Positions 1 through 10,352 of a DNA stretch of 64,000 nucleotides are shown one piece after another. Position numbers and translations under genes: made by a program. Each line of letters starts with the position of its first letter. Within the stretch, counting starts at the first letter, position 1. This stretch comes from Sarcocystis neurona (taxonomy: Eukaryota; Apicomplexa; Conoidasida; Eucoccidiorida; Sarcocystidae). The stretch lies in assembly GCA_000727475.1 (NCBI GenBank), contig KL647317.1, positions 1,322,444-1,386,443 of the forward strand, given 5' to 3'. A model generated the notes under the pieces. The model was not told the DNA's origin, ran no database searches, and saw nothing but the letters and a program-made list of their open reading frames with translations.

Positions 1-1284
1 CGCAGCAGCAACTCTGACAGCAGCAGCAATGCGAGCGGCTGCAGCAGCTGCTGCAGCGCCAGGATCGTCACCAAGTCTTGGGCCTCCCGCAGAAGGAGGG
101 CAGTACCACATGCACCGCCGAAGGGTGTAGCGGCAGGCTTTCTGGTAATCGTAGAGGTCAACGGGAGCAAGGAGCTGCTGCTGCTGTTCTTGCCAGCAGC
201 CACACGCACAGCAACATGCAGTGCTCGCTGCAATGTTGGCAGTAGCGCCGTCTTGCTGCTGCGGCTGTTCTGCCGGAGCTTCCGCGTTTCCAGCCGGAGG
301 CGCCGAAACTCTGTTGATGCTGCTGCTGCGCGGCTCATCTCCCGGTGTACCCAGGCCTTTCTGTCCACCTGCTGCTGCACCACTGCAAGTCCCCTCCAGA
401 TCCTCTCCTGCTGCTGGCGGTGCGGCAGCTCCTCCTTCCCCGCCTCTTCGACTGAGTCCGCTGCCCGCCTCGCCGTGCTCCCGCTGCCGCTGCGCAGCCG
501 CCGCTCTGCAGCAGCAGCACCTCAACACGTCTCCGCAGTACTGCTGCCCCTCCCCAGGCCGCCTGACCCTTTCCTTCTGCTGCTGCTGTTCTTGCGGCCG
601 GTCAGTGGTTCCTGTTCGTGTCTCTGCACCGCTGCCGCCGCTGCTGCTGCTGGTCTCTCCCTCGCTGCTGCCGCTGCTGCTGACGCTTCCCCGCCAGCGG
701 CCAGCAGCCACTGGCGCCAGAGCACAAGCAGGAAATACTTGCCTCGGGCAGTCTTCCTGTGCATGTCCCACACGCAGGAGCGCGGAGCCGAGATCTACGA
801 CGATAGCGCTCACATCCTCACCTCCTATTGGAGGAGGCGGCAGATGTGAGGGATCCTGTGGAGCAGCAGCGGCATGGTGGTGGTGGAGTGCTGTTGCATG
901 TGCCGGTACTGCTGCTTGCTGCTGCTGCTGCTGCGAAGCATGCCGGTGGCGCGGAGCAAGGGCAGCAGCAGCGCCTCTGGAAGGCGCCGCTGCGCCAGCA
1001 TTCTGGAACGGTGGGCCACTGCTGCTGCTGGCGTGCGACGAACGGCTTCCCACTGCCCCTGCAGACGGCGCAGGAGCAGGAGGCGGAGAGGGGGACGGAG
1101 ACGTGTGAGCGGAAGAAGGCGGAGCACCAGCGGCAGAGCGAGAGGCAGGCACCGAAGAAGACGAAGGGTGGAAACCAGCAGAAGCAACTGGGGTCGCGCC
1201 TCCGGGCACGTGCAGCAACGCTGCAGAGGAGGAAGGGGACGGCGGAGGAAACGGCGGAGCAGCAGTCGCGTACGTCTGCTGCAT
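1..1284 (-). CDS. Actin-related protein, ARP4/BAF53-like, N-terminal part (partial at window edge)
   Basis: Reading the complement from the ATG at 1284, the frame stays open for 428 codons to the window edge, so the gene is cut off. Residues about 154-187 read GGEDVSAIVVDLGSALLRVG followed by HAQEDCPRQVFPA. This matches the start of the actin fold in ARP4/BAF53 proteins (GGDEV.ALV.DIG....RAGYAGEDCPK..FP), the phosphate-1 nucleotide-binding strand. ARP4 is a nuclear subunit shared by INO80, SWR1 and NuA4-type chromatin complexes. Before the motif lies an extension of about 150 residues rich in Pro, Ser, Ala and Gln; after it come about 200 residues of Ser/Gly/Gln/Ala-rich insertion, then a more complex stretch, VDLYDYQKACRYTLRRC, near residue 375. 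The frame remains open upstream of this Met to about 1633, so the true start could lie further upstream or behind an intron. Assignment rests on the motif; the insertions could contain unrecognised introns. Confidence 0.7.
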   Translation of the reverse strand, partial: MQQTYATAAPPFPPPSPSSSAALLHVPGGATPVASAGFHPSSSSVPASRSAAGAPPSSAHTSPSPSPPPAPAPSAGAVGSRSSHASSSSGPPFQNAGAAAPSRGAAAALAPRHRHASQQQQQQAAVPAHATALHHHHAAAAPQDPSHLPPPPIGGEDVSAIVVDLGSALLRVGHAQEDCPRQVFPACALAPVAAGRWRGSVSSSGSSEGETSSSSGGSGAETRTGTTDRPQEQQQQKERVRRPGEGQQYCGDVLRCCCCRAAAAQRQREHGEAGSGLSRRGGEGGAAAPPAAGEDLEGTCSGAAAGGQKGLGTPGDEPRSSSINRVSAPPAGNAEAPAEQPQQQDGATANIAASTACCCACGCWQEQQQQLLAPVDLYDYQKACRYTLRRCMWYCPPSAGGPRLGDDPGAAAAAAAARIAAAVRVAAA

Positions 1285-4200
1285 TCTGGCGACAACCCAA
1301 GAAGCATACGCGAGCCGCACAAGCGACCAGCCCAACCCTGCACGCAGGAACGAAGACGGCGGCAGGGAAAGCGACAGCAGCACATGCAGGTGTTCAGGAG
1401 AGGACGGAGCTGCAGTCGCGCCGCGTGCAGTTGGGCAGCAGACGCAACAGCAGCAGGTGCAGTTGCACAAGAGCCAAGAGCAGCAGTGTGAACGAACGAG
1501 GAGCAGCAGAAGCAGCAAGTGGCTGGGCAAAACTGACGAGAAATATGAGCAGCCGCAGCACCGAGCAGACAAAGAAGCGACAGGAAAGCCGCAGCGAGTA
1601 TAGCCGCAACAGCAGCAGCAGCAGGGCAGCTACCTACTCCTTTCTACAGCTCTTGGAGGTCGCTTCTGCGGGGCATCCCACACCATGCCGCAGTGAGAAG
1701 CAGTGAGTTGCTGCTCGAAGCCAGCAGCCTGGCCCTCTGTTCCTGCTGATTCTGCTGCTGCTGCTGTGTTAAGCTTCGGGCGCTGTTACGCTGCTGCAGC
1801 TCGTTCTTCTGCAAGGACCCTCACACTGCCTGCGCTGCTCTGCTGCAGCTGTTGCTGGTCGCGGCGAGTTTACTGAGATTTGTCGAATCTTCCCAGTTCA
1901 TCTCCTGCTGTTGCTGCCGTCAGTATTTGCTGGTAACGCGCCTGCCTCGTACGTTGCTGCGTTCGACCTAGTCCTTTGTCGTTAACAGATCTGCTTCTGT
2001 TGATGCACGCGCGAGGGAACTGCCTGCCTTCTCGAAATTGCTGCCGGCACTGCAGCCTGCTCTCCCTGTGTGTGAGTGGCTGCTACTGCTGCTGCTGCTG
2101 CTTTGTTGCGGGCCCAGCTGCTAGTGGAATGGCCGCAGCTGGTGGCGTCTCGCCTGGCTCGCTCCCCACTCCTGTGGCAGCCGTCTGGAAACTGGGGCTG
2201 CGCACGTCTTGTCGCTGTGGCTCACCTGCGACTACTGCTGTCAATAACGCTGTTGTCTTGGCAGCTGTAGTTATTGCTGCCGTTCAGCGCCGTGGGACTT
2301 CTGCAGTTTTACTCAGGAGCTGCTGCTGTTCGTACTCCAGGTCCACTTGTCGCGCGCCCCTTTGTTTGTCTGCTGTTCCACCATGCTGTCACTGCCGCGG
2401 TTGGCACTGCGTTGTCCCTGCTCCTGCTTTGAGCTGTTGCTCCTCGTTCTGGCTGCTCCCTCTCGCTGCGTTATTTCCCTGCTGCCTGTGTGGACGGCGC
2501 TGTTGCCGATCCCGTGTCTTCGTGCCGCTGCTCACTAGTTACTGCTCCTGCTGCTGTGGCAGCTGCAGTCGCAGCTGCTACGTCTTCTTTCTTCTCCGGA
2601 GTCGCCCAGCTGCGGCTGCTGTTATATTTCTCACCTGCCTCCGGATATGTGGCTGCCGCTCAAACTTCAGCTACTGTTGTTGCTGCTCTCCGAAAAAAAG
2701 TGTGCGTGCAGCGACATGCGCGCGCTCTTCCGCCACTGGCAGTGTGCGTACGTTTTACCGGAACGCGAGGCAGCGAGGGGTGAGGGACAGAAGCAGCAGG
2801 ATCGGCGGAGACGGGAGCAGCAGCAGCAGAAGACCACAACGGTAGCGTCTACAGCTATGCCAGAAACAGCGCCCCCAGAAAAGGCGACTCAGCAGAGGAA
2901 CAGCAGCAGCAGCGGGCAGCAAAACACGCATGCAGTTCACGCTGCATCGAAAATGGAAAGGCAGGAGGCACCGCGCGGACACGATGGGGAGAGGAAGAGA
3001 GGAGGTTACGAAGACGATGAAGAAAAATAAATATCAACGTTGCTGTGACTCACAGAGCAAAGCAGTCACGATCAAGCCTGGCTCTGCCACACGAGTTACT
3101 TTTTGCTGCAGGAGCTCGACGGTGCGGGCTCCAGTCGGCTGCCTGTCTGCGTCCACTCTTCCAGCTGTTCCAGCTTCTGCTGCTGCGCTGACGCAGCTGC
3201 TTTGATTGCTGCCGCCGATACAGGGAGGCTCTTCCTAGTATGCTGCTACTGCCGGCGGTTGTAGATGTACGAGACAGTGTGGTCGCATCTCCTTTAGGAC
3301 TACTGCCGCAGCAGTCGGCGTCCCTGCTGCTGCTGCTGAGGCTGTTCAAGCGCTGCGATTGCACTAATACTACTGCTACGACTCTCCCGTGGGTAGTTTA
3401 CAGTGCTCGACGCAGTTGCTGCTGCTTCTCCTCCTCGTCCTTCACTTCCTGCTGCTGCCAGCGCGGCTCCTGCTGCTACTCGAGAAGCAGCAGAATGCCG
3501 ATACTGTCGCCGCGAAGCGTACTAACAGCACAACATCGTACTTGTCCCCGCGTAGAGGTTCTTTCCTCTCACACTCTGTGTCGGAAAGAGTGCGCTTTTT
3601 CCCACCTTTCGGACTCCTCCTGGCTTTTTCGGTAGTCGTTGCTGCACGTCTTCTCTCTTCTCCCCCTCTTCTCCAGGAGGTGGGTGGGACTGGAGCTGGG
3701 GCGCGCTAGAATGACTGACTGCGCACCACTATATATTCGGCAGCACCTCCTAGCCGTCTTCCACGAGCAGCAGCAGAAACGCACGCTCAGGCCCCGCAGC
3801 AAATGCGAGAGCGTAGGGCGAGAAGGAGCAGCAGCAGCAGCAATAGGACTCAACGGCAGCGCCGTAACGGGCGAGAGGACGGCGTCTGCAAGAAAGGGGC
3901 CCGGCAACGAATGTCGCGTCACGGTCGCCTGGCAGCGCTGCCTCATTATTTTTCCACCGCCGCAGCAAAAGCCGACAGCGCACGTCAGCTTGTGAAGAAG
4001 AAGCAGCAGCAAGGTGCTGCAGTGGAACTGGGAAGAGCGGAACCGCTCGCCTGCAAAGCGTCGCACGGACAAACCCGCGCGTCAACAACCCCACAGCATG
4101 CCCCAAACAGCTACACAGCTTCTCCGCAAGCAACAGCAAGTGATTCCCGCAACAACCGTCTGCCTGCACTTTTCTGGGGCGTAGAAGCGCGCGCTCTTCT

Positions 4201-6896
4201 CGGGACGATGTGACTTCCCTCGATAGACAACCCCATACACATCAGGGGAGACGGGTAGTTTCGGAACAACAGTGTCTTCTACGGCGACACACGGCCGTAG
4301 CCGCTTTTCAACTGCACAGGAAGTGCTGCTTCTTCGCCGCTCTCGTAAACGCGTATGTATATATATACACGAATATATCTTTGCGTGTACGACAAGTCGA
4401 CAGGTATACAAGATAGTAGGCAATCAAAGTCACAGTGTATGTGTAGAGCCTTAAACTCTCGTATGTGTGTGCGTATATGCAGCCGAAAGCTGCACGAGTG
4501 CTCCGACAGGACTGCAGCTGCAGACCGTCGCTGTCTGGAGTGTACGGACACCGGAAGGTGTGCACACGACTGAAGTAGCAAGCCAGTTCCGTGTCTCCAG
4601 TGTTCTTCCGTGCGCAGCAGCTCTTTTGTGGCAGGGACGACGAGAAAAGGGACACGGCATACATTTCTTGGAGACCAGCTGTTCTCTGCTGCGCTCCCCC
4701 AGATGCTGCTGCAGCCCCAGTAGAAGGCTGAACCGTAACGGAGCGCTGGCCGTACAAGTTACTCGACCTGCACCAACGCTCTCATACCGCACGCATATCT
4801 ACACGTAAAATTATATGTGTACTGGCGCGTGTGCCTACAAATGTATATATGTGTTGGTTTCTACCTTCCCATGTGTGGACAGTTAGAGACTGGTGGGCGC
4901 ACGCTGGAACGTAGTCGTAGTTCAGCGAACGTACGCAGCTTCTGGCCCGCCTCTTCTGCACGCACGCAGAGGCGGCGGGGTCGTCGCCGCTACCCCACAC
5001 ACACAACTCTGGGCGACAGCGGCTCGGCAACAGCAGCTCGGCGACAGCAACTCGGCGACAGCAACTCGGCGACAGCAACTCGGCGACAGCAACTCGGCGA
5101 CAGCAACTCGGCGACAGCAACTCGGCGACAGCGACTCGGCGACAGCGGCTCGGCAACAGCAACTCGGCGACAGCAACTCGGCGACAGCGGCTCGGCAACA
5201 GCAGCTCGGCGACAGCAACTCGGCGACAGCAACTCGGCGACAGCAACTCGGCGACAGCAACTCGGCGACAGCAACTCGGCGACCGTATCCATGTAGTGGG
5301 TGGGTGTCCATCGGAAGGCGTGATGAGAGAGGTGGGAGGAACTTGTGAGGAGGATCGTTCTCTTTTTTGTTCGAAGAAGGGTCCGTTGCGTGTGTGTATG
5401 TGTGTTGTGTATTACCTGTCTTCTTTCTCTAGACAAAAGTCGCCACGTGTAGGTCCACGTAAATATATATATATACATACATTTATATGTATATATATGT
5501 ATATGTATGTGTGTGTGTGTGTGCGTGCCAAAGCATATACCTGTGAATGTATGTATATGTGTACATATACCTCCGTGTAGGAAATAGACCGCCGCTTGGC
5601 GCAGGGCACGCCGGCAGACACGCGTTTTCTTCGACTCTCTCTGCGTGCTTGGTGTCTCCACGAGTTCTTTTATCTGCCAAGAACAAGCAACGGATGGTTT
5701 CTCTCTTCCGGTGTAGAGGATAGCTTCCTGGCTTTCTTCGGCAGCCGCTGCTGTCCTCACTACTGCCGGTACGACGTATTTTCACGTACGCTGCTGCAGT
5801 TCCTGCAGTTGCGTCACCGTGCCTCTGCTGGTGGTGCTGCAGCTGCGTCCCGTGTTTCGCGACATCTGCTGCAGCTGCCCCTGCCTCGTCTGCTGCCGCA
5901 CCTGCTGCACCTGCTTCGTGTCCGTTATGCTTCGGTAGCTGCTGCAACTGACGCACCTCTTCTGCAGCGGCCCCGCCTACAGTCGCGCAGCTGCTGCTTG
6001 GTCGACAGCTGCTGCCGCGTGCAGCGTTCTCGGGCAACCGCTTCTGCTCTTCATCTGCATGCGTTTCGCTGCGGCTGAAGTATTAAAGTGTGGGCGCTGC
6101 ACGCCCTGCCTCCGCCCGCTCTCGCCTCTCCCCTTCCAGGCCTTCCGGAATCCCAGTCGCAGCAGAGGTGTTCTGCTGCTTCAGCGTCGCTGGAGAGTGG
6201 GATTCTCTTGCAAGCGGGTGCTGACCCTGCAGCTGCAGCAGCTGCCTCAGTAGCACGATTCGCCAGGTGCGAGGTCTGCGCTGTCTTAACAAGCGCAGAA
6301 GCAACAAAACCGTAGCAGGGCGTGGAGCACCAGCGGCAGCATGAGCGACGACAGCAGCACCAGGACAAGCAAAACTAGCATTACACACGCAGCAGCACCA
6401 ACCGCTGCAGCAGAGGCGCGCCAGCGAGAGCAACACCAACAGTAACAGCTTCCCAGCAGCCAGGAAACGAGCAGCAGCAGCCTTATAATCTGCGTGCTAC
6501 GTTGTGCTGGTTTTCAGTTGTCACATCGGTGCTGCTGCGCTCCTCCTTCCTCCTCTGCAGTGTTCGCGCTGCTGGAGGGCCTGTGCGAGACACTCCACCG
6601 CGATCACCGCGGCTGCGAGCGTCTGCCGCTATTACGACTCTGTCGCCGGTCTTCCTGTTGCTGCATATCCCTCCGCTGTTCCTCGAGCACCACTAGCAGC
6701 TTCCGCAGCAGCAGCTTCTGCAGCAGCAGTTTCCTCAGCAGCAGCTTCCGCAGCACCAGCTTCCGCAGCAGCAGCAGCCTCGGAGTGCGTCAAAACAGCC
6801 TTCTTGGAGCCGCAGCAGACGCCGGAGCAGCCGCAGTATACGCAGGAGAAGCAGAAACGTACGCTACTAGTGAATTTCTTGCTGTTACTACTCCAC
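1285..6896. other. Repeat-rich interval without a supported gene
   Basis: The plus strand switches between CAG-rich stretches (to about 1640; 2770-2960; 3770-4020; 6340-6480) and CTG-rich stretches (1730-2700; 3100-3480; 5740-6060). Many frames are open on both strands for 100-200 codons. Coding-like compositions occur, for example plus-strand 3803-4213, which reads Ala/Gln/Ser-rich, but no homology motif or consistent splice chain was found. AT microsatellite lies at about 4355-4380 and 5465-5520. A 14-nt minisatellite at 5012-5283 is listed separately. The interval probably holds 5' flanks, introns or degenerate sequence. Confidence 0.4.
5012..5283. repeat. 14-nt minisatellite, 19 units
   Basis: Units of GGCGACAGCAACTC run head to tail from 5012 to 5277, nineteen copies, plus a partial unit to 5283. 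Some units vary to GGCGACAGCGGCTC, GGCAACAGCAGCTC or GGCGACAGCGACTC. Because 14 is not a multiple of three, three units (42 nt) give a 14-residue period, and the array is open in all six frames; it creates ORFs of 129-256 codons on both strands that are not evidence of genes. It is followed by TA/TG microsatellite at about 5464-5520. Confidence 0.95.
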
Positions 6897-7598
6897 TTAT
6901 TTCAACGGGGTCGGCGTCCCAGCGGCAGCAGACGCCGCACTAGCAGCATTGCGGGCAACGTAGTTAGCAGCAGAAACAGCAGCAGCCGCAGAAGCAGCAG
7001 CACCCGCAGAAGCAGCAGCAGCCGCAGAAGCAGCAACAATCATAGGAGTAGCACCAGCACCACATGTAGAAGCAACAACGTACGCAGGGAAAGCACCATC
7101 GCAGGCGCAGTTGACATAGCAACAGAAGCAGCAAGCACCGGCGTGCTGCCGTTGTAGCTCGTGCAACGTCTCCTGCTTCCAAGGATGCAGCCCCTCTGAC
7201 CGTCGGACGCTGTAACTCCGGCATGTCTCCCCCAAGCCTCTCGCAACTGGTCCCCGAGCTCCTGCTTGCTTGCTGAAGCGCCGGCAGCGACCCCTAGCCA
7301 TGCCGCAGCTGAATCTAGCTCTGCCAACGCGTCCGCATACATGCCCACCTTGCGGTGGCGGTTGGAACATTACGGTTTTCGCAGCGGCTGCAGAAGCGCC
7401 AGGTTCGCCGGCTGCACCGACCGTCTTGGGGAGTGGCAGCAACTTTTCGCCGGCTCGCTCGCTGCGACAGCGGCTGTTTTCGTTGTTGTTGCGACTGCTG
7501 CTGGAGTAGTTGCTGGAGCTTGTCCTTTCACGTGCCTCTACTGCTGCACCGGTAGCAGCTGCAACTCGTGTGTGACTAGGGGCTACCACCTCTTTCAC
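6897..7598 (-). CDS. Possible Ala-rich protein or exon, unrecognised
   Basis: A complement frame of 233 codons from ATG 7598 to a stop at 6897. It has a Ser/Asn/Arg-rich N-terminal half, a central GEKLLPLPKTVGAAGEPGAS, and a C-terminal half of Ala runs written with GCT/GCC codons, ending in PTPLK. Composition resembles Eimeria low-complexity proteins and differs from the Cys/Leu-rich shadow frames on the other strand. No domain is recognised, and open frames of this size arise by chance in this CAG-rich DNA. It lies immediately upstream of, and divergent from, the SFT2-like gene. It could equally be intergenic sequence. Confidence 0.22.
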   Translation of the reverse strand: MKEVVAPSHTRVAAATGAAVEARERTSSSNYSSSSRNNNENSRCRSERAGEKLLPLPKTVGAAGEPGASAAAAKTVMFQPPPQGGHVCGRVGRARFSCGMARGRCRRFSKQAGARGPVARGLGETCRSYSVRRSEGLHPWKQETLHELQRQHAGACCFCCYVNCACDGAFPAYVVASTCGAGATPMIVAASAAAAASAGAAASAAAAVSAANYVARNAASAASAAAGTPTPLK

Positions 7599-7957
7599 AC
7601 CTGGCCGCAGTTGCCTCTCGTGCGCCTCCGTGTTATGTGCTGGCTGGACCCTGCGCTGCTGCGCCGCGGGTATTGTCGCTCCTGTTGGTGCTGCATCTGC
7701 AGGAAGACGTGCTGCTGTTGTGGCTGCTGATCCTCCCGCGACGGTTCAGACGTAGCATCTTTCTCTGCTGCTGCTGGCGCTCTCGCCCTCCGTCGACGGA
7801 ACTTCCTTCTCGTTGTGCTTCTGCACCCTTCCGTGGGCCTGAGCACGTCTTGGGGAGCAGCCGCTTCTGCTTTGCCTCTAGGGGTCGGACAGTATTCGCC
7901 GCTGGGCTGTTGCCCACGCTGCAGTGTTGCCGTTGCCCCTACTGCACGTGCTAAGTC

Positions 7958-10352
7958 ATGGAGGAATACTCTTCCTCGGGGCGGCGCACGCCGCTGCTGG
8001 CGGGGAGGGGCAGAGCGGCAGCACGCGGTTCGTTAGTAAGAAGCAGCAGCGGCAACAGAGTGGGCCCCCCTGCAGCAGCAAGCGACGGTACGGGGTTGGC
8101 CGGCGCTGCTGTTGCTGATGCAGACATCAGAGCCGGTGGGAGCTGGGGACTCTCGTGGGAAGCCACAGCGGGCAGCCCAACTGTTGCAGGGGACGGAGGA
8201 GAAAGAGAAGTCAGCAGCACATGTAGCAGCAGCAGCAGCCACGGGGTCGCAGCTGCTGCTGGCATTGCAGGGGGTGGCCACCAGGCACGCACCCTGCGAG
8301 CTGCCGCTGCCTCTTCATATACTAGTAGTCCAGACTTTTCTGCCACTGCCGCGGCGTCCCCGTGGTTTGCGGCTTCGCCCCAGCCACAGCGCGCGCCTCC
8401 TGCTGGCGCCTTGGGCCTGGGAACAGCAGCAGCGGTCTCTGAAAAACTGCGCCGGCTGTGGGGTGGTAGAGGAGGCGCTTCGGCTGCTGCAACGGAGGTC
8501 GACGTCGAGCTGCAGCGACAGCAGCTGGGAGGCCATCGCGGGGGTGCAGCAAGGAGGACAGTAAGAGAAGTAGTGACGGACGACGAGGAGGAGGACGATG
8601 AGGAAGACTCCTTATGGTTCTGCTACTGCTTGCCCCAGCTCACGAACGTGGAACGTCTTCTCGGCTGGCTCATCTGCTTTATCGGCGGCCTCGTTATATC
8701 CGGACTCTGTGTCGGTACGTGTCCTTCTGCGCAGGGGACGCAGAAACACTGCGGAGGTAGCAACAGAACTAGAAGCAGCAGAGGCAGTTGTAACAGCAGC
8801 ACCAGAAGCAGAGAAGCAGCGGTAGATACAGCAGGGAGGGCAGCAGAAGCACAGGCGCCGGAGGCAGCAAAAGCAGCAACAAGAGAAGCAGTAGGAAGAG
8901 CAGCGAGCAGAGAGCCAAGCAGTAAGCTGAAAGAGGATGCAGTCACAGCAGAAGGAGCAAGCAGAAGAAGACCGGCAGCAGGTGAACAGGTTGGAGAAGA
9001 AGGGGCGCGCGGCAGCAATGGTTGCGACAGCAGGAAAAGCATTGATACACACGTAGCAGTAGCGGCAGAAGCAGCAGAAGTCGGGCAGCAAAGTAGCGGG
9101 CGAAGCTGCAACAGCGCTAGAAGCAGCACACGTAGCAGCAGCAACAGCAGAAGTCACAGCAGGAACGGTCACAGAGCAGTTGCACATGTAGGGGATTTGG
9201 AGAGTTGGGAGACGATGGAGCAGTAACGGCGACGTCCCGTGCAATGGTGAGAGCACATGCGGAGGAATCGATGCCGGGCAGCCACATTGGCAGCGGACGA
9301 GAGAGTGGACAGGTACAATAGATTCACTGCGAACAAGTAAAGGACTGCACCTGACGAGTAGCAGCAGTTATACAGGCCGAGCAATACGATACATGATGGT
9401 CAAGACGAGGACTACAGGAGGCAGGCACAAATTCTTGCAGCACCATATCGGGCAGTGTGGTTCTACTACGTGCGCAACTGCAGCAACAGCATTTCTGCTC
9501 TGGAACAATGCCGTCGACGGGGTTGGATCATGTGTGCTACATCTGTCAATCCTGACACTGCTGTTGCGTCAGTGGCAGTCCTTTACATGTTTTCGGCGGT
9601 CGTGAGTCCCTCTGCCATTCGATGCTCCCGTGAAGTCGGAACTCGTGCTGCTCTAGATGCGGCTGCTGGTGCTGCTGCTAGTGTTAGCGCTGCAGTCGCT
9701 CGTGCTGCTGTCGCTGTAGTGATGCTGCGGATGCTGCTGCTCTCAATGATGGCGCTATTGCGACTGCTGCATCGCCGCTGTTCTTGGAGCTACTGACGGT
9801 GGGCAGGCTGCTGCTGCTGCTGCTCGCTGCGCTGACTTGGTGCTCATGGAGCTGCTGCACGTGCCGCGGGGACTGCTGCTGCTCAAGGTGGTCTTCGGCC
9901 GCTGGTGAGCAGTTCCTGTTGCTATTGCTGCTGGTGAGGGCGTCGCTGGTGCTGCTGCTGCTGATGTATTTGCCCCGGCCGTGTCCTGCATACATTGGCG
10001 TGTGTGTGCTGCAGGATCTTTCTACGACTTGTTCCGAGGGCGCAGCATGAAATTTGCCGTTGCGTACACCCTAGGAAATTGTGTGGGGTTGCTGGGGACA
10101 ACCTTTTTGGTGGGCCCTGCGCGTCAGCTGCAGGGCATGGCGGATCCGTCTCGCTTGGTGACGTCCTGCATCTTCGCTGCCAGTCTTTTCCTCACGCTCT
10201 TTTTCTCGCTCTTTCTCCCGCTCCCGCCCCTAGTCATTGTATGCGTCTGCGTCCAGTGGCTAGCGTATGTGTGGTACTCGCTTAGCTACATTCCGTACGG
10301 TCAGGAGTCTGTCCTCTGGTGCATGCGAGCTGTTGCTGGACGGTTTCGATGA
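7958..10352 (+). CDS. SFT2-family Golgi vesicle-transport membrane protein, two exons (7958-8714, 10015-10352)
   Basis: Exon 1 starts at the ATG at 7958 and ends at 8714 before GTACGT. Exon 2 starts at 10015 after TGCTGCAG and ends with TGA at 10352. Both boundaries are phase 1, and the join gives 364 residues. Residues 1 to about 225 are a low-complexity Ser/Ala/Gly/Arg tail ending in an acidic DDEEEDDEED run. Then follows the four-helix SFT2 core: NVERLLGWLICFIGGLVISG (helix 1), FAVAYTLGNCVGLLGTTFLV (helix 2), an Ala/Phe/Leu-rich helix 3 and VQWLAYVWYSLSYIPYGQ (helix 4). The diagnostic motifs YTLGN, FLVGPARQLQGM and WYSLSYIPYG are all present. In yeast, Sft2 acts with Got1 in vesicle fusion with the Golgi and endosome-to-Golgi retrieval. 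Family members are usually 160-215 residues, so the long N-terminal extension is unusual. Confidence 0.92.
8715..10014 (+). other. Intron of the SFT2-like gene with opposed CAG and CTG halves
   Basis: A 1,300-nt intron bounded by GTACGT and TGCTGCAG. From about 8750 to 9180 the plus strand is purine-rich with repeated AGCAGAAGCAGC-type units; from about 9655 to 9970 it is dominated by CTGCTG-type units. The two halves are imperfectly complementary, so the pre-mRNA could fold back on itself. The open frames inside (for example 9393-9796) carry no recognisable domain. Confidence 0.8.

Noticed and set aside
2..130. Plus-strand poly-Ala fragment ending in TAG at 130
   Set aside because: The complement of the same DNA is inside the open ARP4-like frame, which has a homology motif upstream; the plus-strand fragment has none.
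221..1108. 295-codon plus-strand open frame and its neighbours
   Set aside because: It is the antisense shadow of the ARP4-like frame and consists mostly of Cys, Leu, Pro and Ser runs without any motif.
4782..5760. Several 129-256 codon frames on both strands
   Set aside because: All are created by the 14-nt minisatellite and the adjacent TA/TG microsatellite.
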